A DNA stretch of 64,000 bases, taken from the NCBI GenBank assembly GCA_937983075.1, contig CALKAQ010000008.1, positions 1-64,000 of the forward strand. Reading direction: 5' to 3'. Position numbers and translations under genes: made by a program. Source of the stretch: an uncultured bacterium. Lineage in GTDB: Bacteria; Bacillota; Limnochordia; DTU080; JAAYLA01. Under the pieces are notes generated by a model. That model worked only from the letters and a program-made list of their open reading frames with translations. It ran no database searches and had not been told where the DNA came from. Below are positions 1-8,936 of this stretch, in pieces (within the stretch, counting starts at the first letter, position 1; every line of letters begins with the position of its first letter).

Positions 1-1110
1 CTTTGCGCCGACGCGCACAAAGGTTATTCCATGCCGATCGGGGGCGTCGTCGCCTACGACGGGCTGATTTCGCCGTCCGGCGTCGGCTTCGACATTGCCT
101 GTGGAAACAAGGCGGTCCGCACCGCGCTGAAAGCCGCCGACATCCGCAAAGATCTGCCCAAAATTATGGACACCATTTTTTCGACCATCAGCTTCGGCAT
201 TGGGCGCAAAAACCCGACGCCAATTGACCACCCCTTGTTCGACAGCCCCGATTGGAACGTCCACCCAGGGGTGGTCGCGTTAAAACAGCTCGCCCGCGAT
301 CAGCTCGGAACGGTGGGCGGCGGCAACCACTACGTCGATTTGTTTGAAGAAGAAAAAACGGGCGATCTGTGGGTTGGCGTGCATTTCGGTTCTCGCGGGT
401 TCGGGCATAAAACCGCGACTGGCTTTTTGAATTTAGCGGCCAATCGTCCGTTCGACGCCCCCCTGCCCGGCGAATCGATGGATGCCCCACCGACGTTGCT
501 TCGCGTCGACACCGACCTCGGACAAGCCTACTTGACCGCCATGCAGCTTGCGGGTGAGTACGCTTACGCCGGGCGCGATTACGTCGTCAACCAAGTGCTC
601 GACATTCTTGGCACCCAGGCGACGTTTGAAGTTCACAACCATCACAACTACGCCTGGAAAGAAACGCACCACGGCCGCTCAGTCTGGGTTATCCGCAAAG
701 GGTCGACGCCGTGCCATCCGGGTCAGCTGAGCTTCGTGGGCGGCAGCATGGCCGACATTTCGGTGATCATCCGCGGCAAAGATACGCCCGCTGCCCGGGC
801 AAGCCTGTACAGCACGGTGCACGGCGCCGGTCGCATCATGAGCCGGACGCAGGCGGCCGGGAAATGGCGCCGCTCAGGTGGACGCCGAGTGCGGGTAGGC
901 GGCCAGATCAGCCAAGAAGAAATGCTGCGCCAGGTGAAGGCGTACGGTGTCACGCTGCGTGGCGCCGGCACCGATGAAGCGCCCGGCGTCTACCGCCGCT
1001 TGCAGACGGTGTTGGACGCTCACGCCGATACCATCGAGATTTTGCACGTGCTCAAGCCCATCGGAGTAGCCATGGCGCCTGCCGACGAGTACGATCCCTA
1101 TAAGGACTAA
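1..1110 (+). CDS. rtcB: RtcB-family RNA ligase (5' end outside window)
   Basis: RtcB enzymes join RNA 2',3'-cyclic phosphate or 3'-phosphate ends to 5'-OH ends using GTP and Mn2+, in tRNA and RNA repair. The frame is open from base 1 (reading LCADAHKGYSM), so the true start lies upstream and 369 residues are visible. Conserved blocks are all present: DAHKGYSMPIGG, GVGFDIACGN with the metal cysteine, VGGGNHYVDL, HFGSRGFGH, HNHHN, RKGST, and HGAGRIMSR carrying the histidine that is guanylylated in the family. The stop codon overlaps that of the convergent transporter gene. No archease or rtcA neighbour is visible, so the substrate is unknown. Confidence 0.9.
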   Translation, partial: LCADAHKGYSMPIGGVVAYDGLISPSGVGFDIACGNKAVRTALKAADIRKDLPKIMDTIFSTISFGIGRKNPTPIDHPLFDSPDWNVHPGVVALKQLARDQLGTVGGGNHYVDLFEEEKTGDLWVGVHFGSRGFGHKTATGFLNLAANRPFDAPLPGESMDAPPTLLRVDTDLGQAYLTAMQLAGEYAYAGRDYVVNQVLDILGTQATFEVHNHHNYAWKETHHGRSVWVIRKGSTPCHPGQLSFVGGSMADISVIIRGKDTPAARASLYSTVHGAGRIMSRTQAAGKWRRSGGRRVRVGGQISQEEMLRQVKAYGVTLRGAGTDEAPGVYRRLQTVLDAHADTIEILHVLKPIGVAMAPADEYDPYKD

Positions 1111-1829
1111 CGATCTTTCGGTTCCTCCTGCTCAGCCCGAGCCGGAAATCGATCGAGCTCATCGAGGTTGAGTCGAAACGGGTTGAACGTCGTGTTGTAA
1201 TCGTAGACGTCAACGCCGCTCACGCGTTTGAGAACGGTGACGACACCATAGGTCAAAGGCGTCAACAACACTTCAACCCCGACTTTGATGACGTAGGCGA
1301 CGGCCATGATTTCGAAGATCAACGACCACGACCACTCACCGGCATAGGCGACTGGAAAGAAAATCAGCGTATCGACGCCTTGCCCGATCAAGCTCGAGCC
1401 GATGGTGCGCAGCCATAAAAAGCGACCTTTGGTCGCCACTTTGAGTTTGGAAAGTACGTAGGCGTTGAGGAATTCGCCGACCGCGTAGGCAAGCAGACTG
1501 GCGATCGCAATGCGTGGGGCTAAGCCGAGCAGCAAATCCCAGGCTTGCTGGCCCCCCGCCGCGACCCATTCCGGCTCTCCCGGCAACAGGCCGACAAGCC
1601 ACACCGCCGCACTCATGAGCAAGTTGGCGGTCAAGCCCGTCCAGATGACCAGCCTTGAGCGCGCAAAACCATATACTTCGGTCAGGACGTCCCCGAGCAA
1701 ATAGCTCAACGGAAAAATCAGATCACCGCCGGTGAAGGCGACACCGACGATGACGGGTTTGACGGCGGTCACCTGGCTGATCATCAATACGCCGACAAAC
1801 AGCCCCGCCAGGATGGAATAGTAGCGCAA
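1107..1829 (-). CDS. Queuosine precursor transporter (VUT/YhhQ family)
   Basis: This is a 240-residue integral membrane protein of the YhhQ/COG1738 family, whose members import 7-deazaguanine precursors for queuosine tRNA modification. Hydrophobic segments run through the protein, and the family-like block GGDLIFPLSYLLGDVLTEVYG is followed by SRLVIWTG. A GTG at 1847 is in frame, but a strong AAAGGAGG Shine-Dalgarno sequence lies inside its first codons. The TTG at 1829 is therefore the better start. The gene follows purC by about 20 bases and may be co-transcribed with it. Family assignment is firm; the exact substrate is inferred. Confidence 0.85.
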   Translation of the reverse strand: MRYYSILAGLFVGVLMISQVTAVKPVIVGVAFTGGDLIFPLSYLLGDVLTEVYGFARSRLVIWTGLTANLLMSAAVWLVGLLPGEPEWVAAGGQQAWDLLLGLAPRIAIASLLAYAVGEFLNAYVLSKLKVATKGRFLWLRTIGSSLIGQGVDTLIFFPVAYAGEWSWSLIFEIMAVAYVIKVGVEVLLTPLTYGVVTVLKRVSGVDVYDYNTTFNPFRLNLDELDRFPARAEQEEPKDR

Positions 1830-1852
1830 CCCCCTTCCTCCTTTCACAAAGT

Positions 1853-2536
1853 TTAGGCCCGTTGACTGCCCAGCGTGTAGTTGACGAGCTCTTCGGGACT
1901 GATCGGCTTGCCGTCGCGAGTCACGCGCATATTGTCCGTCGAAACGTCATCGATGATTGCCAGTTGGTCTCCTACCGTGCCGCATTCAAACTTAATGTCG
2001 ATGAGTTCGAGGCCTTTGGACTGCAACTCACCGCGAATGACTTCCGCCGCTTTTTTCACAAGCGCCTTGGCCTCGCGTACTTCATCGATGCGCATGATGC
2101 CGAGCGCGTCGATAGCTTCGTCGACGATCAACGGATCACCGCGCTCGTCGTCCTTCAGTGTAATTTCAACAAGCCCGCCGAGCTCGGCCCCCTCCTTGAC
2201 GTATCGCCCATAACGTCGTACAAAACTGCCGGCCGCCTTGAAACGCACGATAAACTCGAGTCCGTTCCACGTCGCCCGCTTGACAATCAACGCCTGCTCA
2301 TCGACGTCAGCCGCAACAAAGTGCGTCGGAACACCATGTGCGGTGAGAAGCTCGAAGAAGTAAGCCGACTGCCGGACCGCCGCCCTCCCCTTGCCGGCGA
2401 CTTTTCCTACGACAAAGTTGCCGCCCGGATCCACGCCTTCTTCGGTACCGGTGACGTCATCTTTAAACACCATCTTCAAATGGCCGTTTTCCAGCTCGTA
2501 CAACGTTTTTGTTTTGCCATCGGCAAGCAGTTTCAT
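1853..2536 (-). CDS. purC: Phosphoribosylaminoimidazole-succinocarboxamide synthase
   Basis: PurC (SAICAR synthetase) joins aspartate to CAIR with ATP in de novo purine synthesis. The 227-residue length is typical of the short bacterial form. Recognisable blocks are the N-terminal ADGKTKTLYEL, VFKDDVTG, AAVRQSAYFFELL, an FIVRFKAAGSFVRRYG-like segment, the KDDERGDPLIV acidic region and the C-terminal IIDDVSTDNMRV with its substrate and metal residues. No other purine biosynthesis gene is next to it, so the pathway must be scattered. The Shine-Dalgarno sequence before the ATG is weak (GGATGATGGG). Confidence 0.95.
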   Translation of the reverse strand: MKLLADGKTKTLYELENGHLKMVFKDDVTGTEEGVDPGGNFVVGKVAGKGRAAVRQSAYFFELLTAHGVPTHFVAADVDEQALIVKRATWNGLEFIVRFKAAGSFVRRYGRYVKEGAELGGLVEITLKDDERGDPLIVDEAIDALGIMRIDEVREAKALVKKAAEVIRGELQSKGLELIDIKFECGTVGDQLAIIDDVSTDNMRVTRDGKPISPEELVNYTLGSQRA

Positions 2537-2708
2537 CCCATCATCCCGTCCTCATCAACCGTCTTCGCAAAGAGGCTTAATAGCGCTTATGCCTCAGCGC
2601 GGATGCCTCCTGTTTTTCCTTCCGGCGTGTCCGGCACCTCGGTCCTTTCTTGAATTCTACGCCATCGAGCAGGCTCGTGGCTCGGAACGCCACCGTTCCT
2701 TTTCGGGT

Positions 2709-3311
2709 TTAGTCATCCAACAATCCGGACAGCATCTGCACGACATTCTCCCGGGGTCCGATATGAGCCGACAGGAGCCGTTTCGGTTCCAACTCAATGA
2801 GTCGCTTGACAAAGGGAACGACGTCTTCCTTGGTGAGGCCAAAGAAAAGAGTCGGCCCTAGCGCCAGCTCACCGTCTTCACGCTGCGTAAGCAAGTCGCC
2901 GATGATGACCGTAGAACTGGCGGCGTGCCAATACGCAACTTCCGAAAACTTCCCCGCTTCAAAGAGCAGCACGCGCCAGCCGTTGAATTCATCGCCTTCG
3001 CCGACCACCTTGTCGGCCTTGGCACCAACTTCGGCCAACTCGGACGCTGCGGACGACGGAGCGACGATCGGCACGTTAAACACATCCCGCCACTTCGCCG
3101 TGCCACGCACGTGCCAACCGCTTGTCAACACGATGGCTTCGGGCTCTCCGCACGCCTTGATTTCTTCCACCGTCCCGGAAGTTGCGGGCGGATCGACCAG
3201 CAAGATGCCTTTTTCACCGGGAACGACATAGCCGACAATGGGAAAGCCTTGATCGACATCGACTCCGTCCCACCGCCATATATTCGCCGATACATTGGTA
3301 AGTGCTGACAT
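2709..3311 (-). CDS. Metallo-beta-lactamase-like protein lacking the HxHxDH motif
   Basis: This 200-residue protein has the layout of the metallo-beta-lactamase fold: a beta-hairpin start, GILLVDPPA, an IVLTSGWHVRGT turn where the HxHxDH metal motif should be, VIIGDLLT, and a late LLSAHIGP. The first metal-binding motif is replaced, while the later Asp and His positions appear kept, so a two-zinc site is unlikely. The start was moved to the ATG at 3311, which has AGAGGTG about seven bases upstream. A longer reading from 3341 lacks such a site. It stands alone between purC and a dehydrogenase; function is unknown. Confidence 0.7.
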   Translation of the reverse strand: MSALTNVSANIWRWDGVDVDQGFPIVGYVVPGEKGILLVDPPATSGTVEEIKACGEPEAIVLTSGWHVRGTAKWRDVFNVPIVAPSSAASELAEVGAKADKVVGEGDEFNGWRVLLFEAGKFSEVAYWHAASSTVIIGDLLTQREDGELALGPTLFFGLTKEDVVPFVKRLIELEPKRLLSAHIGPRENVVQMLSGLLDD

Positions 3312-3569
3312 CCATATCACCTCTGCAACCGAATTCGTCACCGTATCTCCAAGTTCTTCCCTCTCCTAAGATCTCCTTTTGCTCGAAAATAGCAAGAAGC
3401 TTCACGCTATCTTATCCGCTGTATTATGATCTTCCCAACAACACACCCCAGGTTGCCGGACGTGTCTGCAGCGCAGTTCATCCGGGAGCGAATCGGGCAT
3501 ACTTTACAAGGCCAAAAAAATCGGGGAGAAATGCGCTCAACTCCCCGCCCCATCCCCGGAGGGATACGC

Positions 3570-4577
3570 ATGAAAACCGCCGTTTTCAGCACCCAGCCGT
3601 ACGATCAGCAGTTTCTCTGTGCGGCGAACGAAAAATACGGCCACGACCTCGCCTTTTTCGAGGCACGTTTGACACGGCAGACCACTCCGCTCGCCTATGG
3701 GTATCCTGCGGTTTGCCTGTTCGTGAATGACCAAGGCGACGCCGATGTCCTCGCCGACCTGCATGCGAACGGCACTCGCCTCATCGCGCTGCGTTCAGCG
3801 GGGTTCAACCACATCGATTTGAGCGCCGCAGAGCGCCTCGGCATGACCGTCGTGCGCGTTCCCGCCTATTCGCCCCATGCCGTCGCCGAACATACCGTCG
3901 CCCTCATTTTAGGGCTCAACAGGAAAATACACCGCGCCTATGCCCGGGTTCGTGAAGGCAACTTTTCTTTGGACGGTCTGCTCGGCTTTGATCTGTACAA
4001 GCGCACCATCGGCATCGTCGGTACAGGGAAGATCGGTCTGTTGACGGCAAAAATACTCGCAGGGTTCGGTTGCCGCATTTTGGCGTACGATCCGTTCCCT
4101 GCGCCTGAACTCGAGGCCATCGGCGGCACCTATCTTTCGCTGGAGGAGCTGCTTGCGGAATCCGACATCGTCAGTCTGCATTGCCCGCTGACTCCGCATA
4201 CGTACCATTTGATCAACCGAGAAACGATTGAACTGATGAAGAATGGAGTGATGCTCATCAACACGAGCCGCGGTGCGTTGATCGACAGCCGAGCGGCGCT
4301 CGACGCCTTAAAGGCAGGCAAAATTGGCAGCATGGGGCTCGATGTTTACGAAGAAGAGGCCGATCTATTCTTTCAGGATCTTTCGAATCAAGTCATCCAA
4401 GACGATGTGTTTGCCCGTCTCATCACCTTGCCGAATGTGCTGATTACCGGCCACCAAGGCTTTTTCACGTACGAAGCCTTGCAAAACATCGCCGAAACGA
4501 CGCTGAGCAACATCAGCGCTTTTGAAGCCGGCCGGCTGTCCGGCAACGAAGTGCAGGCGTTGTCAGTGATGCGGTAA
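3570..4577 (+). CDS. D-2-hydroxyacid (D-lactate type) dehydrogenase
   Basis: The protein is predicted to be an NAD-dependent dehydrogenase that interconverts pyruvate-like 2-keto acids and D-2-hydroxy acids. It has 335 residues, the usual length. The nucleotide fold shows [12 protein letters not shown] followed by the acidic AYDPFP. The catalytic residues are visible as Arg in [10 protein letters not shown], Glu in LDVYEEE and His in ITGHQGFF. The sequence most resembles the fermentative LdhA/D-LDH branch ([20 protein letters not shown]). The start is set at the ATG at 3570 behind GGAGG; the frame is open further upstream without a convincing start. Confidence 0.9.
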   Translation: MKTAVFSTQPYDQQFLCAANEKYGHDLAFFEARLTRQTTPLAYGYPAVCLFVNDQGDADVLADLHANGTRLIALRSAGFNHIDLSAAERLGMTVVRVPAYSPHAVAEHTVALILGLNRKIHRAYARVREGNFSLDGLLGFDLYKRTIGIVGTGKIGLLTAKILAGFGCRILAYDPFPAPELEAIGGTYLSLEELLAESDIVSLHCPLTPHTYHLINRETIELMKNGVMLINTSRGALIDSRAALDALKAGKIGSMGLDVYEEEADLFFQDLSNQVIQDDVFARLITLPNVLITGHQGFFTYEALQNIAETTLSNISAFEAGRLSGNEVQALSVMR

Positions 4578-4675
4578 TGCGTCAGTACGCCACTTTGTCT
4601 ACGACCCGTGCGGGAATGTCGGCACAGCACGCCTCGGGCCCTCTTGCCCACATCAGCGCCCGCACGAACGCCGCA

Positions 4676-5602
4676 CTACATCGTTACTCTGGCGCTCTGG
4701 TCCGGCGTAATCGTCTGCGACGTCTTCAGCTGTTCTTGCAGCGATTCCGCATACTCTCGTTCGGTCAGCATCACCAGCTCGTCGCCCGGCAAAATCACAA
4801 ACGAACCTTTAGGCATGACAAACTCTTCGCCGCCTCGCTTGACCGACAAAACCATGGTGCGCCACTCCTCGCGCAAATTGCTCTGGGACAAAGTGAGGTG
4901 TGCGACCGGTGCCCCCTCTTCGACCTTAGCCACAATGAGCAGACTGGCCTGTCCGATTTGCAGCACTTCATCGAAAGGCCGCTTTTCCAACGGGAGATCA
5001 TAAGCGGCGCTGCGCAGCGACCGGTACGGTCGAGACAGAAACAAGCGTGTGACGCTGCCGGTGATCAATCCGACAATCCAGCCGGCTATCAGGCCTAGAA
5101 ACGTGCCTCCGCCGGATGAAGCAATTGCGCCGAGAATCTCCTGCACAATCGGCATCGTTCCCACGACTTCCAACGCGACGAGACGCTCGAACAGCGCCAA
5201 TCCCGACAAAACCGACACAAACGTGGAAATGGCATAGGGGGTGTTCACCGCCCAAACATATGCCAGCCCCGATGTCAACACGACACCCAATACGCGCGGC
5301 AGGCCGAATAGGCCGAAGATCCCGATTGCCGTGCCAACCACGATGCCTTTAAACAATGTACTTGCGGTTGAAAGGACTCGTGGCCACAGAACGGTAAAGA
5401 AATTCTTCCATTCTTCAACGCGAACGAGAGGATGGGCGGATGCCACAATGAGGTCAAACGGAAGCAGAGCCGTGAATATTGCGACAAAAGATGAGGTGAG
5501 GCCCTTAATCGGTATGGCTGACACGTATGCAATTCCTACGGTGATGGCACGAGCTAATATAAGGAAAGCTTTTTCGTATTTGTCACGCTGCATGGGCGCC
5601 AC
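4676..5602 (-). CDS. Membrane protein with C-terminal RCK_C (TrkA-C) domain
   Basis: This protein of 308 residues has an N-terminal half with several hydrophobic segments (roughly residues 12-200) and a C-terminal cytosolic RCK_C/TrkA-C-like domain. That domain runs from about GQASLLIVAKVEEGA to ILPGDELVMLT, with LPGDELVML as the typical end strand. RCK_C domains bind small ligands such as c-di-AMP or nucleotides and often gate ion transport. The membrane part is not a recognisable Trk or Kef channel. The start is GTG at 5602, with GGCGAGG six bases before it. The gene is divergent from the 5'-nucleotidase gene. Substrate is unknown. Confidence 0.65.
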   Translation of the reverse strand: MAPMQRDKYEKAFLILARAITVGIAYVSAIPIKGLTSSFVAIFTALLPFDLIVASAHPLVRVEEWKNFFTVLWPRVLSTASTLFKGIVVGTAIGIFGLFGLPRVLGVVLTSGLAYVWAVNTPYAISTFVSVLSGLALFERLVALEVVGTMPIVQEILGAIASSGGGTFLGLIAGWIVGLITGSVTRLFLSRPYRSLRSAAYDLPLEKRPFDEVLQIGQASLLIVAKVEEGAPVAHLTLSQSNLREEWRTMVLSVKRGGEEFVMPKGSFVILPGDELVMLTEREYAESLQEQLKTSQTITPDQSARVTM

Positions 5603-5818
5603 ATGCTACCTCGCCTTGTGCTGAAAGATCAGTGGGCAGCCACAGCATACAACACGTCGAATATTCGGTCAAGAGTTACACAGAGTTGCCATTTGCATCA
5701 ACTGCCGCCTCGGATTAGGGGTAAACCCCTATTGTCGGACGCATTCAATTCCGTTAAGTTTGAAGCGGAAAATGTAGGAAGCCACGCTGCAAGCCGCTTC
5801 CATGGAGGTTTATGTTTC

Positions 5819-7372
5819 GTGCACACACGTTTGCTAAGGCACAGGCAAGCCCTCTGCTTGCTTGCTTCGATCGTTTTCATCAGCTTCGTGCCTGCCGCAA
5901 TGGCAAGCGGCGAAGTGCAAGAGATCATCTTGCTGCACACCAATGATCTCCATGGCTATCTGCTCCCCTTCGTGGTGGACGGTGAAACACGTGGAGGGTT
6001 CGCTCGCTTGGCGAGCGTCGTCCGAGCATATCGTCATGAATATCCCGATCAAGTCCTTTGGCTTGATGCCGGCGATGCGTGGCACGGATCCAACCTCGCT
6101 AACTTCACGGTCGGCAGGTCCGTCGTCGATGTACTGAACGTCGCCGGTCTCGACATCATGGTCTTGGGCAATCACGAATTCAATTTCACTCAACAAGACG
6201 TGCTGGACCGTGTTTCCGAAGCGGCCTTTACCGTATTGGCGGGCAATGTCGTCGTAGCGGAAACCGGCGAGACGTTTCTTCCCGCCACCACGCTCGTTGA
6301 CGTCGGCGGCGTTGCCGTCGGCATCCTCGGGTTGGTGAGTCCGGACACGCCCACTTTGAGCCACCCACGAAACTCGGAGGGTTTGGAGTTTCTCGATCCG
6401 ATCGTCGCCGCTCGGTCATTGGCCGCGCAGCTGGCCAATGACGTGGACCTCGTCATCGCCGTCACACACATCGGCTTGGAATACGATCGCCTGTTGGCTG
6501 AAGCGGTGCCTGAAATCGACGTCATCGTATCCGGCCATTCACATACACAGCTCGATGAGCCTGAAGTTGTGGCCGGGACACTGATTGTGCAGGCGTTTGA
6601 GTGGGGCAAATATCTTGGCGTGCTTCACCTCGTTGTCGATGCCGAAGGCATTGTCGATTACGACGGCTACCTCGTCCCCATCACTGCCGAAATTCCGGAA
6701 GAACCTGCAGTTGCTGCAGCCATTGCCGAATGGCAAGCACATCTCGACGCTCGCCTCAACGCCGCTATCGGCGAAACGCTGGTGGATCTCGATGCCGACG
6801 CCGTGCGCATACGGGAGTCCAACTTGGGCAATGTGATGGCTGACCTCATGCGTGAGCATATCGGCGCAGACATAGCTTTCATCAACAGCGGTGCCATTCG
6901 CCGCTCCATACCGGCCGGCCCGATCACTTTCGGCGATATTTACGAAGTACATCCGTTTCACAACACGATTGTCGGGCTTGAACTCAAGGGAGAGCAAATC
7001 CTCGCGGCATTGGAAAACAGCGTGCTGCATTATCCAGAGACCAGCGGACGTTTCCTCCAAGTTTCGGGACTGAGTTATGCGTTCGATCCAAACAAACCGC
7101 CGGGTGAACGCGTCATCTCGGTGCGCATTCATTCGGCGACGGATCATCCTGACGGCGAACCGCTGCGCCTCGACCGAGTGTACCGCGTGGCCCTTCCCGA
7201 CTTCATCGCCGTAGGCGGCGACGACTATGACATGTTCGCCGACAGTCCGGTGTTCTTCGGTTCGCCCACCGAAGGGGGCGCCTACTTATGGGATATTCTT
7301 GCAAGTTATATCGAGTTGGCGTCGCCCATTAAGCCCGAAGTTGAAGGCCGAATTCAAATCATCGCCGACTGA
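5819..7372 (+). CDS. Secreted 5'-nucleotidase (UshA-type metallophosphatase)
   Basis: The predicted protein is exported and removes phosphate from nucleotides outside the cell. It has 517 residues from a GTG start with GGAGGT nine bases upstream. A signal peptide (RHRQALCLLASIVFIS... ending near AMA) follows. The metallophosphatase domain shows HTNDLHG, WLDAGDAWHGS, VLGNHEFNF, VTHIGLEYD and SGHSHTQLDE. The C-terminal 5'-nucleotidase domain shows FINSGAIRRSIPAG, FGDIYEVHPF and GRFLQVSGL. In-frame sequence continues upstream to 5603 but without export features. There is no LPXTG or SLH anchor, so it is probably released or loosely held. Confidence 0.9.
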   Translation: MHTRLLRHRQALCLLASIVFISFVPAAMASGEVQEIILLHTNDLHGYLLPFVVDGETRGGFARLASVVRAYRHEYPDQVLWLDAGDAWHGSNLANFTVGRSVVDVLNVAGLDIMVLGNHEFNFTQQDVLDRVSEAAFTVLAGNVVVAETGETFLPATTLVDVGGVAVGILGLVSPDTPTLSHPRNSEGLEFLDPIVAARSLAAQLANDVDLVIAVTHIGLEYDRLLAEAVPEIDVIVSGHSHTQLDEPEVVAGTLIVQAFEWGKYLGVLHLVVDAEGIVDYDGYLVPITAEIPEEPAVAAAIAEWQAHLDARLNAAIGETLVDLDADAVRIRESNLGNVMADLMREHIGADIAFINSGAIRRSIPAGPITFGDIYEVHPFHNTIVGLELKGEQILAALENSVLHYPETSGRFLQVSGLSYAFDPNKPPGERVISVRIHSATDHPDGEPLRLDRVYRVALPDFIAVGGDDYDMFADSPVFFGSPTEGGAYLWDILASYIELASPIKPEVEGRIQIIAD

Positions 7373-7382
7373 GCATCGAAAT

Positions 7383-7413
7383 GGCATCTTCAGGCCGTCG
7401 GCCTGAAGATGCC
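7383..7413. terminator. Perfect 14-bp hairpin after the 5'-nucleotidase
   Basis: GGCATCTTCAGGCC and its exact complement are separated by three bases, shortly after the nucleotidase stop. There is no T-run on the plus strand, so it may be a weak terminator or an mRNA-stabilising hairpin. Confidence 0.5.
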
Positions 7414-7490
7414 GATCGGCAAAAAGACCGCGGGATGCCCACCGACGATCAGCGTCGCATACTCGGCCGTGGCGGCGTATAGAATCTAGT

Positions 7491-8537
7491 ATGAAAAACG
7501 GCCGATTGTCTCCCTTTCGAGTGGCGAGTTTATATGTTGGGACCGTTGTCGGTGCCGGATTTGCATCTGGACAAGAAGTTCTCCAGTTTTTCGGTCACCA
7601 TGGCATGTCCGGATTTTGGGGCCTTGCGATTGCAACGGTCCTTTTTGTTGTTTTTGGGGCGATGACTTTCGTGCTCGGTCACCGTCTGCGTGCGACATCC
7701 CACCTTGAAGTGGTGCAGCACGGCGGTGGGAGTTGGCTCGGCACCGTCATCGATGCGATGATTACGTTTTTTCTGCTCGGATCTTTCAGCGCCATGGCAG
7801 CCGGCGCCGGTGCCGTATTTCACGAGCAGTTTGGTTTACCAGCAGTCTTGGGCAGCCTTGCCTTGTCCACCTTGAGTGTTCTCACGGTATTGATGGGGAT
7901 TCAAGGGGTCGTGTCAGCGATCAGCTTTGTTGCGCCCTTTCTCATCGGTTCCGTTCTTCTGATCAGCGCCTTTTCCATCGCGCAAAATCCGATCGACTGG
8001 AACTGGTATCAGCCCCAAAGCGCATCCGTGCCGTTCTGGCCTCTCGCCGCCATAATTTATGCGTCGTACAACATGGTTTTTGCCATCCCGATTTTGGCTC
8101 CGGCAGGAACCTTGAGTGATGAACATTCGTTAAAGAAGGGAGCCTTGTTCGGCGGCATCGGTCTCGGCTTGGCGGCGCTGATCATTCAGCTTGGCATGCT
8201 GTCGGCTATGCCCGAAGCGAGTCGGTACGACGTTCCCATGCTGCTCTTGGCAAGCCGAGTTTTCGGTGCATTCGCCCCGATATACAGCATCGTCCTGTTA
8301 GCCGAGGTGTACACCACGGCAATCGGCAGCTTGTATGGATTTGTCGCCCGAGTTACGGCTGGGAACAAGGCACTCTTCTCAGTCGCAACACTTGGCACCG
8401 GACTCGTCGGATTTACCGGCAGCCTGATTGGATTTTCGAACATTGTAGGCAAGGTGTATACGGCAATCGGCTATGCGGGTATTTGCCTTCTCATTCCACT
8501 GGTCGCAGCGTCGGTGAAAAGTCAAGGGAGCAGGTAA
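7491..8537 (+). CDS. YkvI-family membrane transporter
   Basis: This is a 348-residue polytopic membrane protein with about ten hydrophobic segments. It resembles the YkvI/COG3949 family, which shares the APC/LeuT-type transporter fold. The start region FRVASLYVGTVVGAGFASGQ is the family signature: an unwound first helix rich in glycine, followed by the FASGQE motif. Family members are poorly characterised and are presumed cation-coupled solute carriers. The ATG has no strong Shine-Dalgarno sequence. The 5'-nucleotidase lies upstream, but a hairpin separates the two genes. The substrate cannot be read from sequence. Confidence 0.8.
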   Translation: MKNGRLSPFRVASLYVGTVVGAGFASGQEVLQFFGHHGMSGFWGLAIATVLFVVFGAMTFVLGHRLRATSHLEVVQHGGGSWLGTVIDAMITFFLLGSFSAMAAGAGAVFHEQFGLPAVLGSLALSTLSVLTVLMGIQGVVSAISFVAPFLIGSVLLISAFSIAQNPIDWNWYQPQSASVPFWPLAAIIYASYNMVFAIPILAPAGTLSDEHSLKKGALFGGIGLGLAALIIQLGMLSAMPEASRYDVPMLLLASRVFGAFAPIYSIVLLAEVYTTAIGSLYGFVARVTAGNKALFSVATLGTGLVGFTGSLIGFSNIVGKVYTAIGYAGICLLIPLVAASVKSQGSR

Positions 8538-8710
8538 TCTACACTTGCTTCAAGACAACCTTCACAATCATCCAAATTCACGACTTGCATGAAGGCACGT
8601 TGTGCACTTTGTGTGCGCAGAGAGGGCAGCCACTCCCCAACCATTGCAGCCGTATCGATGGGCGCCATAACGCCCCGCAATTTGAGGATGCTGCCCGCTC
8701 CATGTAGCAA
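8522..8710 (-). pseudogene. Short ORF, possibly the 3' part of a frameshifted small gene
   Basis: A 62-residue minus-strand frame from a TTG at 8710 ends with NLDDCEGCLEASVDYLLP and overlaps the ykvI-like 3' end. A neighbouring frame upstream, behind AGGAGG near 8740, reads an acidic segment (LTLEEMEDCYMERAA), so the two pieces together could be one small gene with a frameshift. It would follow the small membrane protein in the same operon. No family is recognised, and it could equally be chance reading frame. Confidence 0.25.
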
Positions 8711-8762
8711 TCTTCCATTTCCTCAAGCGTCAAAGAAAGCCAATCCTCCTGCGACGCACATA

Positions 8763-8924
8763 TTATCGCCGCTTCGAGGTATTGTCCGGCGACGTGTTCA
8801 TAGCAATGCGCCGAAGCAAATAGATCACATAGATCACTGCCGCAGGTATGGCAAGAGCAAGCACAACATTGATCAACGATAGAAGGAATAAGCCCAAATC
8901 CAAAGCGATGGACTTCTCGAACAT
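8763..8924 (-). CDS. Small single-pass membrane protein (53 aa)
   Basis: This 53-residue ORF starts at an ATG with GAAGGTG about six bases upstream, 12 bases after the stop of the MliC-like gene, so the two are probably co-transcribed. Residues about 9-38 form one long hydrophobic helix (LGLFLLSLINVVLALAIPAA and onward), followed by a basic and polar tail (LLRRIAMNTS ... SKRR). The layout suggests an inner-membrane protein with its tail in the cytoplasm. No family is recognised. Reality is supported by the Shine-Dalgarno sequence, spacing and coherent amphipathy, not by homology. Confidence 0.5.
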   Translation of the reverse strand: MFEKSIALDLGLFLLSLINVVLALAIPAAVIYVIYLLRRIAMNTSPDNTSKRR

Positions 8925-8936
8925 CCGTTTCACCTT

